Part shown: positions 19,491-28,152 of the stretch, in pieces
Layout of the letters: the number at the start of each line of letters is the position of its first letter
Numbering within the stretch: the stretch's first letter is position 1
DNA from: PALSA-278 sp963760285
Lineage (GTDB): Bacteria; Acidobacteriota; Terriglobia; Acidiferrales; UBA7541
Assembly (NCBI GenBank): GCA_963760285.1
Contig: CAVXCI010000001.1
Span: 1,364,001 to 1,428,000, forward strand
DNA length: 64,000 nt
Direction of reading: 5' to 3'
Translations under genes and position numbers: made by a program
The notes under the pieces: generated by a model
Databases searched by the model: none
Told to the model about the DNA's origin: nothing
Seen by the model: the letters and a program-made list of their open reading frames with translations, nothing else

Positions 19491-20506
19491 AGCGCTCACG
19501 CGATGCAGCGCAATCCCCCATGGAAGTCAACGCCAATCCTCAAGCCTATTTGCCCCTGCAACAATTTCTACGCTACTTGGAATTTGCCCGCAACGCTTCC
19601 TCCAACACCGTTTCCAACTATCGCAAGGACCTGGAGCAGTTCATTGAATTCCTTACCCCTCCCGGCGAGACTATCCTGCCCATCGACAAGATAGACCACC
19701 ACGTCGTCCGCGAATTCGTGGCCCACCTGCACGATCGCGGACTGCAGAAATCTTCCGTCGCCCGCAAGCTTGCCGCGCTACGGAGTTTTTTCAAATTTCT
19801 CGTTCGTGAAGATATTGTAAAATCTAATCCCGCAAAGTTGGTGGCCACTCCCAAACTTCCCAAGCGCGTGCCCGTGGTACAGACACCCGAGGATCTGAAC
19901 AATTTCCTCAATTCCATGCCGCGTTTTCGTAAGTTTCTTGATAAAGCGCGAAACTCTTCAGACGACACGGCTGAGCGGTGCATCACGGATTTCCGATTCC
20001 GTCGCGATGTCGCCATGCTTGAGCTTCTCTACGGCGCGGGCATCCGCGTGGGCGAGCTCGCCGGCCTGAGCCTGGATTCCGTAGACACCTCCGATCAGAC
20101 CTTGCGCGTCCTGGGCAAGGGGCGCAAACAGCGCTTGGTACCGTATGGGGCTAAAGCCCAGGTTGCCTTAGAGGTTTATCTGCCTCTGCGCGAGTGGCTT
20201 ATTGGAGCAAGGCCTCGGGCACGCGACCCTTTGGCCGTATTTGTCAGCCACAACGGACATCGCCTCACATCCCACGAAATTCGCCCCATCCTCAAGAAAT
20301 ATATGGGCTTCGCCCAACTCAGTTGGCGTCTGCATCCCCACGCTCTGCGCCACGCCTTCGCCACTCATCTCCTCGCCGATGGCGCCGACCTCCGTGTGAT
20401 TCAGGAACTATTGGGTCACACCTCACTCACTGCCACGCAACGATACACCCACGCCGATATCAACCAATTGATGCGCGTTTATGACAAATCTCATCCTCGC
20501 GCCTGA
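19487..20506 (+). CDS. xerC: Tyrosine recombinase XerC/XerD
   Basis: A 339-residue site-specific recombinase that resolves chromosome dimers at dif. The N-terminal SAM-like core-binding domain spans about residues 20-120 (FLRYLEFARNASSNTVSNYR). Catalytic residues are visible: Arg in GAGIRVGELAG, Lys in LGKGRKQRLVP, HxxR in HPHALRHAFATHLL, and His and Tyr in LLGHTSLTATQRYTH. About 20 extra residues (FLDKARNSSDDTAERCITDF) lie between the two domains, making it longer than the usual 300. GTG 19487 overlaps the topA stop (GTGA); ATG 19520 is an alternative. The frame is intact, unlike the genes on either side. XerC versus XerD cannot be settled from sequence; xerC is chosen by context beside topA. 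Confidence 0.88.
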   Translation: MKRSRDAAQSPMEVNANPQAYLPLQQFLRYLEFARNASSNTVSNYRKDLEQFIEFLTPPGETILPIDKIDHHVVREFVAHLHDRGLQKSSVARKLAALRSFFKFLVREDIVKSNPAKLVATPKLPKRVPVVQTPEDLNNFLNSMPRFRKFLDKARNSSDDTAERCITDFRFRRDVAMLELLYGAGIRVGELAGLSLDSVDTSDQTLRVLGKGRKQRLVPYGAKAQVALEVYLPLREWLIGARPRARDPLAVFVSHNGHRLTSHEIRPILKKYMGFAQLSWRLHPHALRHAFATHLLADGADLRVIQELLGHTSLTATQRYTHADINQLMRVYDKSHPRA

Positions 20507-20662
20507 GCAGCTTGGCGGCCGCAAGCGTTTGCAATTTTCCCCATTCTGCGGACAATTGAAGGTGATGAGCCCTAGCCGTTCTTCGCCTGTTAACGCCTTC
20601 AAAGCTTCCCGCTTTGTGCCGAATTATGATTTAAATACCGCCGTTGAGGAGGCAGTCACCCT

Positions 20663-21977
20663 ATGATTCCGCGCTATACACGCCCGGAAATGGCCCGCGT
20701 TTGGGGTGACCAGAACCGCTTCGAAAAGTGGCTGGAGGTGGAACTCGCCGCCACGGAAACTCTGGCCGAAGTTGGCATCGTCCCCCGCACAGCCGCGGCC
20801 ACGCTCCGCGAAAAAGCTCGCGTGGATGCCGCTCGCATCATCGAAATTGAGAAACGTGTCCGTCACGACGTGATTGCCTTCACCATGATGGTCGGCGAAT
20901 CGGTTGGCGACCCAGACGCCGCGCGCTGGCTGCACTTCGGGCTTACCTCCAATGATGTGGTGGATACCGCGCAGGCCCTGCTGCTGCGCGATGCTTCACG
21001 CCTAATTGCAAAAGAGCTGGAGCATCTGGTGGAAGTCCTGGATCGCCGCGCCTGGGAATTTAAGGACACGCCGGAAATGGGCCGCACTCACGGCGTCCAT
21101 GCCGAGCCCATCACCTTCGGCCTGAAAATCGCCAACTGGTACGACGAAAATCGCCGCAACCTGGAACGCTTCCGCGAAGCCGCCGCGCAGGTGGCCGTGG
21201 GAAAAATCTCCGGTGCGGTCGGCAACTGCTCGCATCTGGGCCCGGAGATCGAGGAGACAGATCTGCTGCCGTTTGGGGATTGCCACCGCGCCATCACGCC
21301 AGGTGTTGGGCGCGACCGTCACGCGCAGTACATGTCCACGCTGGGCTCGTGGCCGCATCGCTGGAACGCATCGCTCTTGAAATTCGCCATCTTCAGCGTA
21401 CCGAAGTGCGCGAAGCCGAAGAGCCCTTCGGCGGCGAGCAGCGCGGTAGTTCCGCCATGCCCCACAAGCGCAATCCAGTAAACTGCGAGCAGATTTGCGG
21501 CCTGGCCCGCGTCGTGCGCGCCAACGCCAGCGCGGCGCTCGAAAATGTGGCCTTTTGGCACGAGCGCGACATTTCACACAGTTCCGTCGAGCGCGTCATT
21601 CTGCCGGATTCGACAATCTTGACGGATTATCTGCTGGCACGACATCCGACCTGGTCGCCAATATGCGCGTTTTCCCCGAGCGCATGATGCGCAATATCGA
21701 AATGACCCAGGGATTAGTTTTTTCTGGCCAGCTCTTGCAGGACTTGGTGGAACAGGGCGCATCGCGCGAGAATGCTTACAAATGGGTGCAAGGCCATGCC
21801 ATGGCCGCCTGGGAATCAGAGACCAGCTTTCGTGATCGTGTCGCGGCCGATGCCAATATTCGCCGCTACCTGGATGAAGCGGCCCTGCGCCATGCCTTCG
21901 ACTTGCAGCGCCACCTTCGCTACGTGGATGCCATTTTCGCCCGAGTGTTCGGCAGGCGCACCCCTCCGTCGGTATAG
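20663..21977 (+). CDS. purB: Adenylosuccinate lyase, split by several frameshifts
   Basis: Encodes PurB, which releases fumarate from SAICAR and adenylosuccinate in purine synthesis. GAGGAGG at 20646-20652 precedes ATG 20663. The N-terminal part MIPRYTRPEMARVWGDQNRF and the catalytic blocks GLTSNDVVDTAQ and GRTHGVHAEPITFG lie in the first frame. The fumarase/aspartase signature GSSAMPHKRNPVNCEQI (near 21450) is in a second frame and the C-terminus VFPERMMRNIEMTQGLVFSG in a third, ending at 21977. Shifts fall near 21260, 21305, 21345 and 21645. The reconstructed length of about 437 residues matches the B. subtilis-type enzyme. Purine synthesis is essential here unless a second copy exists, so indel errors are likely. 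Confidence 0.88.
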
Positions 21978-22001
21978 CAGCGCGTCACGCGCTGGCGTTT
22001 T
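21978..22001 (+). terminator. Hairpin terminator between converging purB and antiporter genes
   Basis: CAGCGC at 21978-21983 pairs with GCGCTG at 21989-21994 around GTCAC, followed by GCG and TTTT at 21998-22001. It starts directly after the purB stop and overlaps the end of the antiporter gene. Confidence 0.4.
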
Positions 22002-23415
22002 CCATTTTCACCGGACTGCCCAGTCGCCAGCGCAGCAGTAGCGGCGCCAGCAGCGTGGTAATCATCACCAGGATTACAACTGCTGAAAAAAGCGCGTCGT
22101 CAATCACGCCGATATTCTTCCCGATACCCGCGAAGATCAGTCCTACTTCGCCGCGCGGTATCATGCCGATACCGACCGCCAGTCGGTCCATTTTCCTTTG
22201 ACAGCCCCACCCGGAGGCCAGTTTACCCAAGATGGCCACGGCCGTCAGCGCCAATCCCACAAGAACAACGCTCCAGCTCGCCAGCGTCTCCAGCTTCACC
22301 TGGATCCCCATCCACACAAAAAACAGCGGGACGATCAAGGACTCCACCGGGGAGAGCAAATCCCTCAGCGATTCGCCTTCCAGCTCGTCGTCGAAAAACT
22401 GATTCAAGATCATTCCCGCCGCGAACGCGCCCACGATGGTCGCCAGCCCCGCCAGATTCGCCAGCCATGCCAGCAGGAATGCGAAGCTCCATCCAAACAA
22501 CAGTTTCAGATTTTGGATCCCCGCGCCTGCCAGGCGCCGCAAAACGTGGGGCGTTAGCCATATTCCCAGTCCCATGGCGCCCACCAGGAATACCGCCGCC
22601 TTTAGCGTAATTCCGGCAATCGTCAGCGCGCTGACAGCGCCTGTCGCCGCCAGCCCGCTAACCACGGCCAGCACGATCAGGCTCAAGACATCGTCCAGCA
22701 CTGCCGCTCCCAGAATCACGCGCGACTCGTCGCGATGCTCTTGTCCCAGGTCACGCAGCACGCGCGCCGTAATCCCCACGCTGGTCGCCGTCAGAATTCC
22801 GCCGATGAATAGATCGCGCGCCAGCAGAAATTCGGGATGGAGAAGCTTCATCACTCCCATACCCAGCAGCATTGGCGCCACAACGCCAATCACAGCCACA
22901 TTCAATGCGGACTTTCCGACGCGGCGCATCTCGCCGAGGCTGGTTTCCAGCCCCACGAGAAAGAGCAGGATCAAAACGGCGATCCGCGATAGAAGGTCAA
23001 TGAATGAGTATGCGGCCATGTAGTCCAAACCGCGTTGCCCCGCGAGAAGTGCCGCCACGTGATCCGTGGCACGGCCCAGTGGAAGGATTTGGTGTGCGGC
23101 TTGCGAAATGGTGACGTTTGACTGCAGCGCCAGATCCGAGATTCCGCGCAACAGGTCGCCTTCACGGAGCACGGTCAACGCCGGACTGCCGAAAAAATAC
23201 GCCAGGTTGCCGGCGGCCAAGCCAACCAGCAATTCTCCCAGTACGGCGGGCTGCCCCATCCATGTCAGCAACCGGCCGCCAAGAGCGCCGCCCAGGGTCA
23301 GGAAAATCAGCGCGAGCAGGATGGGAATGACTGGATCCCGATGGGCGCCTGCGGAGCCTGCAGCGGCGGCAAAAGTTCCCGCTAACTCCGCGATGTTGGT
23401 GCAATGGAGTACCAA
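21985..23415 (-). CDS. CPA2-family cation/proton antiporter
   Basis: An integral membrane antiporter of about 476 residues with roughly 13 helices. The family core is clear: LLFLVGLETSLGEMRRVGKS, TSVGITARVLRDLG and AAVLDDVLSLIVLAVV, where the adjacent aspartates match the ion-binding Asp pair of electrogenic NapA-type exchangers. GMIPRGEVGLIFAGIG is typical of the C-terminal half. No TrkA-N/RCK domain follows, unlike KefB/KefC. The frame is open to 23661, but the first 80 residues look non-coding. I prefer TTG at 23415, where hydrophobic sequence begins and a TATACT box lies at 23439-23444 on the minus strand. It lies 266 bases downstream of efp on the same strand. Confidence 0.82.
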   Translation of the reverse strand: MVLHCTNIAELAGTFAAAAGSAGAHRDPVIPILLALIFLTLGGALGGRLLTWMGQPAVLGELLVGLAAGNLAYFFGSPALTVLREGDLLRGISDLALQSNVTISQAAHQILPLGRATDHVAALLAGQRGLDYMAAYSFIDLLSRIAVLILLFLVGLETSLGEMRRVGKSALNVAVIGVVAPMLLGMGVMKLLHPEFLLARDLFIGGILTATSVGITARVLRDLGQEHRDESRVILGAAVLDDVLSLIVLAVVSGLAATGAVSALTIAGITLKAAVFLVGAMGLGIWLTPHVLRRLAGAGIQNLKLLFGWSFAFLLAWLANLAGLATIVGAFAAGMILNQFFDDELEGESLRDLLSPVESLIVPLFFVWMGIQVKLETLASWSVVLVGLALTAVAILGKLASGWGCQRKMDRLAVGIGMIPRGEVGLIFAGIGKNIGVIDDALFSAVVILVMITTLLAPLLLRWRLGSPVKMENASA

Positions 23416-23681
23416 GGGTGCGCTTAATCCTGCAAAAAAGTATACCCCCGGGCGAAAACACCGGGTCCGAATCCTCGAGACCGCCCCAATTGTATGAGGT
23501 GCGCCGATTCCTGCAAGCGAAATCGACGGAGCGGTGGACACGCGGGCAGGCCGGAAAGGAACAGAAGCTATATGAGGTGGCCGGAGTGCAGAAAAGGAGC
23601 TCTCGGTGAGAACAGGAGGAAATTCTTGCCCGAGCTCGCTACGGAATCGCCTTGCTGCCACGCAACAGCATACCGGGTTTA

Positions 23682-24245
23682 TCAGGACACGCGTTGAATA
23701 TAGCGGGCTTCCGAGGTGTCCACTTTTATTTTGTCGCCGTTGCCCACAAACGGAGGAACGTTGACGATCAGCCCGGTTTCCAGTTTGGCCGGTTTCATCA
23801 CCGCGCTGGCCGTCGCTTTCTGGATGCTGGGCTCGGTGTCAATTACCGTGAGATCAACGGTATCGGGGAGAAGGACACCCATGGGTTTGCCCTCGTAGAA
23901 TTCCACTTTCACCATCAGGTTGGGGATCAAATAGTCCGCCGCATCGCCCAGGACGTCTGCTTTTTGCAGCGTGAGTTGCTCGTAGGACTGCGTGTTCATG
24001 AAGTGGTAACCATCGGTGTCATTGTAGAGGAACTCGAACTCTACTTCATCGAGAATGGCGCGCTCCACGAATTCTTCCGCGCGAAAGCGGTAGTCAATAA
24101 TGGACCCGCTTTTCAGGTTGCGCATCCGCGTCTGCATGGACCCACGCTTGTTGCCGGGGGTGCGATGGTCAACGCTGAAAATTGAGTAAAGATCGCCCTC
24201 ATGACGGATAATCATACCGGGGCGAAGCTGAGTGGCCTTCACCAT
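23682..24245 (-). CDS. efp: Translation elongation factor P
   Basis: A 187-residue protein that rescues ribosomes stalled at polyproline. All three domains are present: the KOW-like domain I (residues 1-65), the OB domain II starting at about 66 (EFLYNDTDGYHFMNTQSYEQ) and domain III ending in KVDTSEARYIQRVS. The tip of domain I reads TPGNKRG. Alignment with E. coli (KPGKGQ) puts Asn32 at the position of the modified Lys34, with Lys33 and Arg34 next to it, so the usual lysylation or rhamnosylation site is not conserved. GAGGAG lies six to ten bases before the ATG. Several exported proteins nearby are Pro-rich, in keeping with a need for EF-P. Confidence 0.95.
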   Translation of the reverse strand: MVKATQLRPGMIIRHEGDLYSIFSVDHRTPGNKRGSMQTRMRNLKSGSIIDYRFRAEEFVERAILDEVEFEFLYNDTDGYHFMNTQSYEQLTLQKADVLGDAADYLIPNLMVKVEFYEGKPMGVLLPDTVDLTVIDTEPSIQKATASAVMKPAKLETGLIVNVPPFVGNGDKIKVDTSEARYIQRVS

Positions 24246-24371
24246 AAGAAACTCCTCGATTCAGTTCGGAATGGGAAACCGCAGGCGGCCGTTCCCGCTG
24301 TCCGTATTCACGGTTGCGTTACACTTTGATTATATGGGGCAAACTCGGGACTGGTCAATGAAAGGTCACGC

Positions 24372-25832
24372 ATGAGGCAGCGATCGCTATTATTGTTCCT
24401 GGGTGGTTTTCTGATGGGGGCGGCCCCGGCTTTGGCACAGCAACAGGTCCAGGGACCCCCTCGCTATGATAAGGCCGACACCCGCGTACCGCAGTATGCG
24501 CTCTCCACATGCCCTGTGCTCCGGGTCGAGACCACGGAAAACGTGCTCCCCGGCACGGAATTGGCCATGTCTCCGAGCGGGCAATTTCGCGCGGAGTGGG
24601 TCCACACTCCGCAGGGTGCCGAACTGACGATAATTGACCGCGATAAGAGCGAACGGGCGCGCATCGAATTGCCCGCTCCTCCTTTACCGCCCGGTATCGC
24701 CTGGAGAGTGTTGGAAGCAAAATTTTCCCCGGATAGTCAGTTGCTGGCCATCCGAAGCGTGGGTCGAATCTGGGTGGCCGACGCTGCCGAGGCAAAACTC
24801 CTCTACTCCATTAATGTGGATTTAGACAAGCAGCTCTGGCCGGGATCATTTACATGGTCAGAAAAGCATCTGGGCGTCACCTTCTGGCCCCCGGAGTCCA
24901 TCCTGGCGGACGCACCTACCAAGGGGCCGGTCATGTTTGATTTGTATGAAGCCGCCAGCGGTGCCGGAATCCTGGCTGTCCCGCTGAATCTGCCCTCCTC
25001 CGACGCCTGGCTGGAGCCCGTACTTTCTCCCGATGCCTCCCAACTTGCCGTGCTCGAACGCGCCCGCAACTGGCCTGGGACCGCCCGACTTGTCCTGCTG
25101 GCGACTGTTTCGGGGCAAGTGGTCTGGGAAAAAAAGCTTTCAGCGGAAGACATCGCATGGTCGGATGACGGCTCGCAGATTCTGGCCTTGGGCAAGAAAC
25201 TGACGTGGATCTCGGCAAAAGATGGACATGAGATCCGCCATTCGGCTACTGACGCGGGCGCCAGCGAATACCAGCGGTTAAAGTTCAGCGAGGCCTCGGG
25301 AGTGGCCGCAGCGTCGTTTTCGCTGTATAGCGCCTTCCATCGTCTTTTCAGCAAGCATCAGCAAGAGACGGAGCTAATCGTTCTCTGGGATTTGAAAAGC
25401 GGCGAGGAATTGTGCAGTAAAGAACTCGATGCAGGCACCTCGCTGGAGCTTTGGCTCACTGCGCGAAAAGAGATTGTGACATTGGAAGAGCTCTACGACA
25501 TTCGGCCATCCTTGCGCCTACTTAAGGCTGCACAGGTCGTGACCTACAAGATTCTTCAAAAAGGGGACGTGAATTCTCAGCCATCGGCGCCCGTCACCGG
25601 TCTCCCGGAAATTCCGGCTACCAACGGATCCTCCGCTTTGCTGCGGGCCCCGCAGGGAAAGTTCGATGCACCCGAAACCCCGCCAACTCCTGATGCCGCT
25701 GCACCGCCGAATTCTCCAGCCATGCCGCCAGCCGGTGCAAATCCGAGCTCATCTGATTCCGCACCTTCTGGCGCACCCCCTGATCAAAAAGCACCGGATG
25801 CTGCGCCGGCGAATACTCCGTGGAAGCCATAA
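24372..25832 (+). CDS. Exported WD40-like propeller protein with Pro-rich tail
   Basis: A 486-residue protein with a signal peptide (MRQRSLLLFLGGFLMGAAPA, cleavage after ALA). The mature part has WD40-like repeats such as VLEAKFSPDSQLLAIRSVGR, PVLSPDASQLAVLERAR, DIAWSDDGSQILALGKKL and LIVLWDLKSGEELCSKEL, suggesting a seven-bladed periplasmic propeller. The last 80 residues are low-complexity Pro/Ala/Ser (PETPPTPDAAAPPNSPAMPP), probably disordered or wall-spanning. Function is unknown; propellers of this type usually bind partners. It is divergent from efp with 126 bases between them, so both promoters lie in that gap. Confidence 0.65.
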   Translation: MRQRSLLLFLGGFLMGAAPALAQQQVQGPPRYDKADTRVPQYALSTCPVLRVETTENVLPGTELAMSPSGQFRAEWVHTPQGAELTIIDRDKSERARIELPAPPLPPGIAWRVLEAKFSPDSQLLAIRSVGRIWVADAAEAKLLYSINVDLDKQLWPGSFTWSEKHLGVTFWPPESILADAPTKGPVMFDLYEAASGAGILAVPLNLPSSDAWLEPVLSPDASQLAVLERARNWPGTARLVLLATVSGQVVWEKKLSAEDIAWSDDGSQILALGKKLTWISAKDGHEIRHSATDAGASEYQRLKFSEASGVAAASFSLYSAFHRLFSKHQQETELIVLWDLKSGEELCSKELDAGTSLELWLTARKEIVTLEELYDIRPSLRLLKAAQVVTYKILQKGDVNSQPSAPVTGLPEIPATNGSSALLRAPQGKFDAPETPPTPDAAAPPNSPAMPPAGANPSSSDSAPSGAPPDQKAPDAAPANTPWKP

Positions 25833-25888
25833 ATTTCTGTCTGCCTTGGTCCTGAGGAGGAGATAGCGTTCGGAGTTATGGTAAGAGG

Positions 25889-25916
25889 TTGAGAGTGGGC
25901 GCAGGCATGCTAGACT
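25889..25916 (+). promoter_or_regulatory. Promoter immediately before pyrD
   Basis: TTGAGA at 25889-25894, a 16-base spacer and TAGACT at 25911-25916. The GTG start of pyrD is seven bases further on, so transcription would begin at or next to the start codon. Confidence 0.4.
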
Positions 25917-25923
25917 TCGGAAT

Positions 25924-26847
25924 GTGAGTTCAGCGGAGTCCGCCTCCAGCTCGCAAAGCTGTGTTGACCTGCGCGTCCAACTCGGGACGCTGGAACTGAA
26001 AAACCCCATCATTGCTGCTAGTGGGACCTTTGGTTATGGAGTCGAATTTACTCATCTTGTCGATCTGAATAAACTTGGCGGCATCGTGGTGAAAGGGCTT
26101 TCCGCGGAGCCGATCGATGGCGCGCCGCCTCCCCGTTTATTTCCAACCCCTTCGGGGATGATGAATGCGGTTGGTCTTCAGAACATCGGTGCACGGGCCT
26201 TTGTGCGGACGAAGCTGCCAAATCTCCGGGAATTCAAGACCCTCATCATTGCGAACGTGTTCGGCCGCACCCTAGCTGAGTTTCAGGAGGTGATTCGGAT
26301 ACTGGAAGCAGCGGAGGGTCTGGCAGCATATGAGTTGAACATCTCCTGCCCCAACGTCGAGAAGGGCGGGTCCGAATTCTCCTGCGATCCACAGTCGGCT
26401 TCCTCCGTAGTTTCGGCGGTTCGGCCACTGGCCCGAAGGCCCCTCATCGTAAAGCTTGCCCCCGTAGTCGGCCGCATCGGCGAGTTTTCAGCGGCCTGCG
26501 AATCGGCCGGGGCGGATGCGCTTACGATAGCTAATACCTATGCCGCCCTTTCCCTAGATCCCGAAAGTGGGCGATCTCGTCTTGGCAACGGCAAGGGAGG
26601 CCTTTCAGGGCCAGCAATACGCCCAATCAACCTCCGGCTCGTTTGGGAGGCGCGGCAGCGAGTTCGGATCCCTATCATTGGCGCAGGCGGGGTGGAAAAT
26701 GCCGAACATGTGCTTGAATACATGCAAGCAGGGGCGGCAGCTGTGGAAGTGGGAACAGCCCATTTTGTAGACCCAAGGGCGTCCGAGCGGCTTGTGAAGG
26801 ACCTCGAGAAACATCGCCATGCAAGTAAAGCCTTATATATCAATTAG
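25924..26847 (+). CDS. pyrD: Dihydroorotate dehydrogenase, class 1B type
   Basis: A 307-residue FMN enzyme oxidising dihydroorotate to orotate in pyrimidine synthesis. The barrel motifs are present: KNPIIAASGTFGYGVEFT, Lys57 in VVKGLS, NAVGLQNIGA, the catalytic Cys142 in ELNISCPNVEKGG, GLSGPAIRPINLRLVWE and IIGAGGVENAEHVLEYMQAG for FMN phosphate. Cys as base and the lack of a membrane-binding N-terminus place it in class 1B, which normally works with the PyrK electron-transfer subunit; no pyrK is visible here. GTG 25924 has no Shine-Dalgarno sequence and sits seven bases after a -10-like box. rlpA and pyrF follow on the same strand. Confidence 0.9.
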   Translation: MSSAESASSSQSCVDLRVQLGTLELKNPIIAASGTFGYGVEFTHLVDLNKLGGIVVKGLSAEPIDGAPPPRLFPTPSGMMNAVGLQNIGARAFVRTKLPNLREFKTLIIANVFGRTLAEFQEVIRILEAAEGLAAYELNISCPNVEKGGSEFSCDPQSASSVVSAVRPLARRPLIVKLAPVVGRIGEFSAACESAGADALTIANTYAALSLDPESGRSRLGNGKGGLSGPAIRPINLRLVWEARQRVRIPIIGAGGVENAEHVLEYMQAGAAAVEVGTAHFVDPRASERLVKDLEKHRHASKALYIN

Positions 26848-26875
26848 TTGCTTCGCTGGCTCAGCAATTTTTCCC

Positions 26876-26905
26876 TTGCTCTAGGCACGTCGAAAGCCGT
26901 ATAAT
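26876..26905 (+). promoter_or_regulatory. Sigma70-like promoter upstream of rlpA
   Basis: TTGCTC at 26876-26881, an 18-base spacer and a perfect TATAAT at 26900-26905. The -10 box ends 18 bases before ATG 26924, as for the ORF at 3450. Confidence 0.6.
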
Positions 26906-26923
26906 CCTTATTCCCAAACAACC

Positions 26924-27445
26924 ATGCTTTTGAATAGGACATTTTCGGTCGCTGCGCGGCTCGCCATTGCGGGTGCTTTTCTCTTATGCACTCCACTCTT
27001 GCATGCGCCCGTGGCCTCAAACCCCGCCCAGCCACTGGCTCTTGAAATCAAAGGCCTTACAAATCTCGCCAATCCGGCCATCGCCCAGCCCAACCCGAAC
27101 CTGCCCTCCAAGCCCCTTAGGGCCTGGGAATGCATAGCAGGGTGGTATGGCGTGCCCTTCGACGGCCAATTGACCGCTAATGGCGAGGTCTATGATATGC
27201 ATGGGTTCACGGCCGCGCACCCCACGCTTCCTCTGGGGTCCATCGTAAGGGTTGTTGACTTGCGGACTCGGCTGAGCCAAATTGTACGCATAACGGATCG
27301 CGGGCCATTTGTGGCGGGTCGAGAACTGGACGTTTCTTTTGAAGTGGCCCGCCGCCTGGGATTCGACCGTCGCGGGCTATCGCGCGTCCGTTTGGAACTT
27401 CTCGAGGTGCCCAAACGAAGGCCAGTTCTTATTCCCAACGACTGA
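26924..27445 (+). CDS. rlpA: RlpA-family septal ring lytic transglycosylase-like protein
   Basis: A 173-residue exported double-psi beta-barrel protein. The signal peptide covers residues 1-28. The RlpA core runs from about residue 70: CIAGWYGVPFDGQLTANGE, FTAAHPTLPLGSIVRVVDL, then the catalytic block IVRITDRGPFVAGRELDVS with its Asp, and RRLGFDRRGLSRVRLELL. Family members cleave naked glycan strands in the cell wall. There is no C-terminal SPOR domain, so septal targeting is not assured. No Shine-Dalgarno is visible; a strong promoter ends 18 bases before ATG. The stop overlaps the apparent beginning of pyrF, an unusual wall-enzyme and pyrimidine-gene arrangement. Confidence 0.88.
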   Translation: MLLNRTFSVAARLAIAGAFLLCTPLLHAPVASNPAQPLALEIKGLTNLANPAIAQPNPNLPSKPLRAWECIAGWYGVPFDGQLTANGEVYDMHGFTAAHPTLPLGSIVRVVDLRTRLSQIVRITDRGPFVAGRELDVSFEVARRLGFDRRGLSRVRLELLEVPKRRPVLIPND

Positions 27446-28152
27446 TCCTTGCCCTGGACGTAGATGAGCCCCGGCCTGCACTTGCCATGGCCGAGCTTTT
27501 TTCCCGAAAAATTCAAATTTTGAAAGTCGGCAGCCGTCTCTTCACGACAGGTGGTCCATCCCTTCTTGTAGAGTTGACCCGGTATATTCCTGAGATCTTC
27601 CTGGACCTCAAGTTTCACGATATTCCGAACACCGTAGCGGGTGCAGTACGCGCCGCCGCAGCCCTGCCCGGAGTGAAAATGCTCACTCTGCATGCTTCTG
27701 GGGGATTAGCCATGATGCGTGCTGGCCGAGTGGCGGCCGACGCCAGCAAACAAAATCTGATGTTGCTGGCCGTGACCGTCCTGACCAGCATGGATTCGGC
27801 GGAGCTGGCCCGGGTGGGAGTGACTAGCCCGCCCCCCGAGCAAGTGGTCCGTCTGGCCAATCTGGCGCAAGAAGCAGGCATGGATGGTGTTATCTCTTCA
27901 CCCCTGGAGGTGTCCTCACTGCGCAAAGAATGCGGCTCCGATTTTCTGATTGTCGTCCCGGGTATTCGTCCCGCCCAGCCTAGATCGACGGAAAAAGGCG
28001 CTTCCGCGGACGACCAACGGAGGGTGGCGGCTCCGGCCGCGGCCATCCTGGCGGGAGCGGACTATCTGGTAGTCGGCCGGCCGATCCTGAATGCGGCTGA
28101 TCCTGTCGCCGCGGCTGATGCCATCATCCGTGAAATGGAGTCTACTGCCTGA
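27442..28152 (+). CDS. pyrF: Orotidine 5'-phosphate decarboxylase
   Basis: The last enzyme of UMP synthesis, converting OMP to UMP. Family sequence starts at about 27442 (LILALDVDEPRPALAMAELF), containing the first-strand Asp of ALDVD. DLKFHDIPNTVAGAV carries the catalytic Asp-Lys-Asp set, VPGIRPA is the phosphate-loop strand, and LVVGRPILNAADPVAAA closes the barrel with the phosphate-binding Arg. Oddly, no ATG, GTG or TTG precedes the homologous region in frame. The first ATG (27487) would lose the conserved Asp. The CTG at 27442 overlaps the rlpA stop (CTGA) and may be the start; otherwise an indel hides it. The reading frame is otherwise intact, about 236 residues. Confidence 0.88.
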   Translation: MILALDVDEPRPALAMAELFSRKIQILKVGSRLFTTGGPSLLVELTRYIPEIFLDLKFHDIPNTVAGAVRAAAALPGVKMLTLHASGGLAMMRAGRVAADASKQNLMLLAVTVLTSMDSAELARVGVTSPPPEQVVRLANLAQEAGMDGVISSPLEVSSLRKECGSDFLIVVPGIRPAQPRSTEKGASADDQRRVAAPAAAILAGADYLVVGRPILNAADPVAAADAIIREMESTA

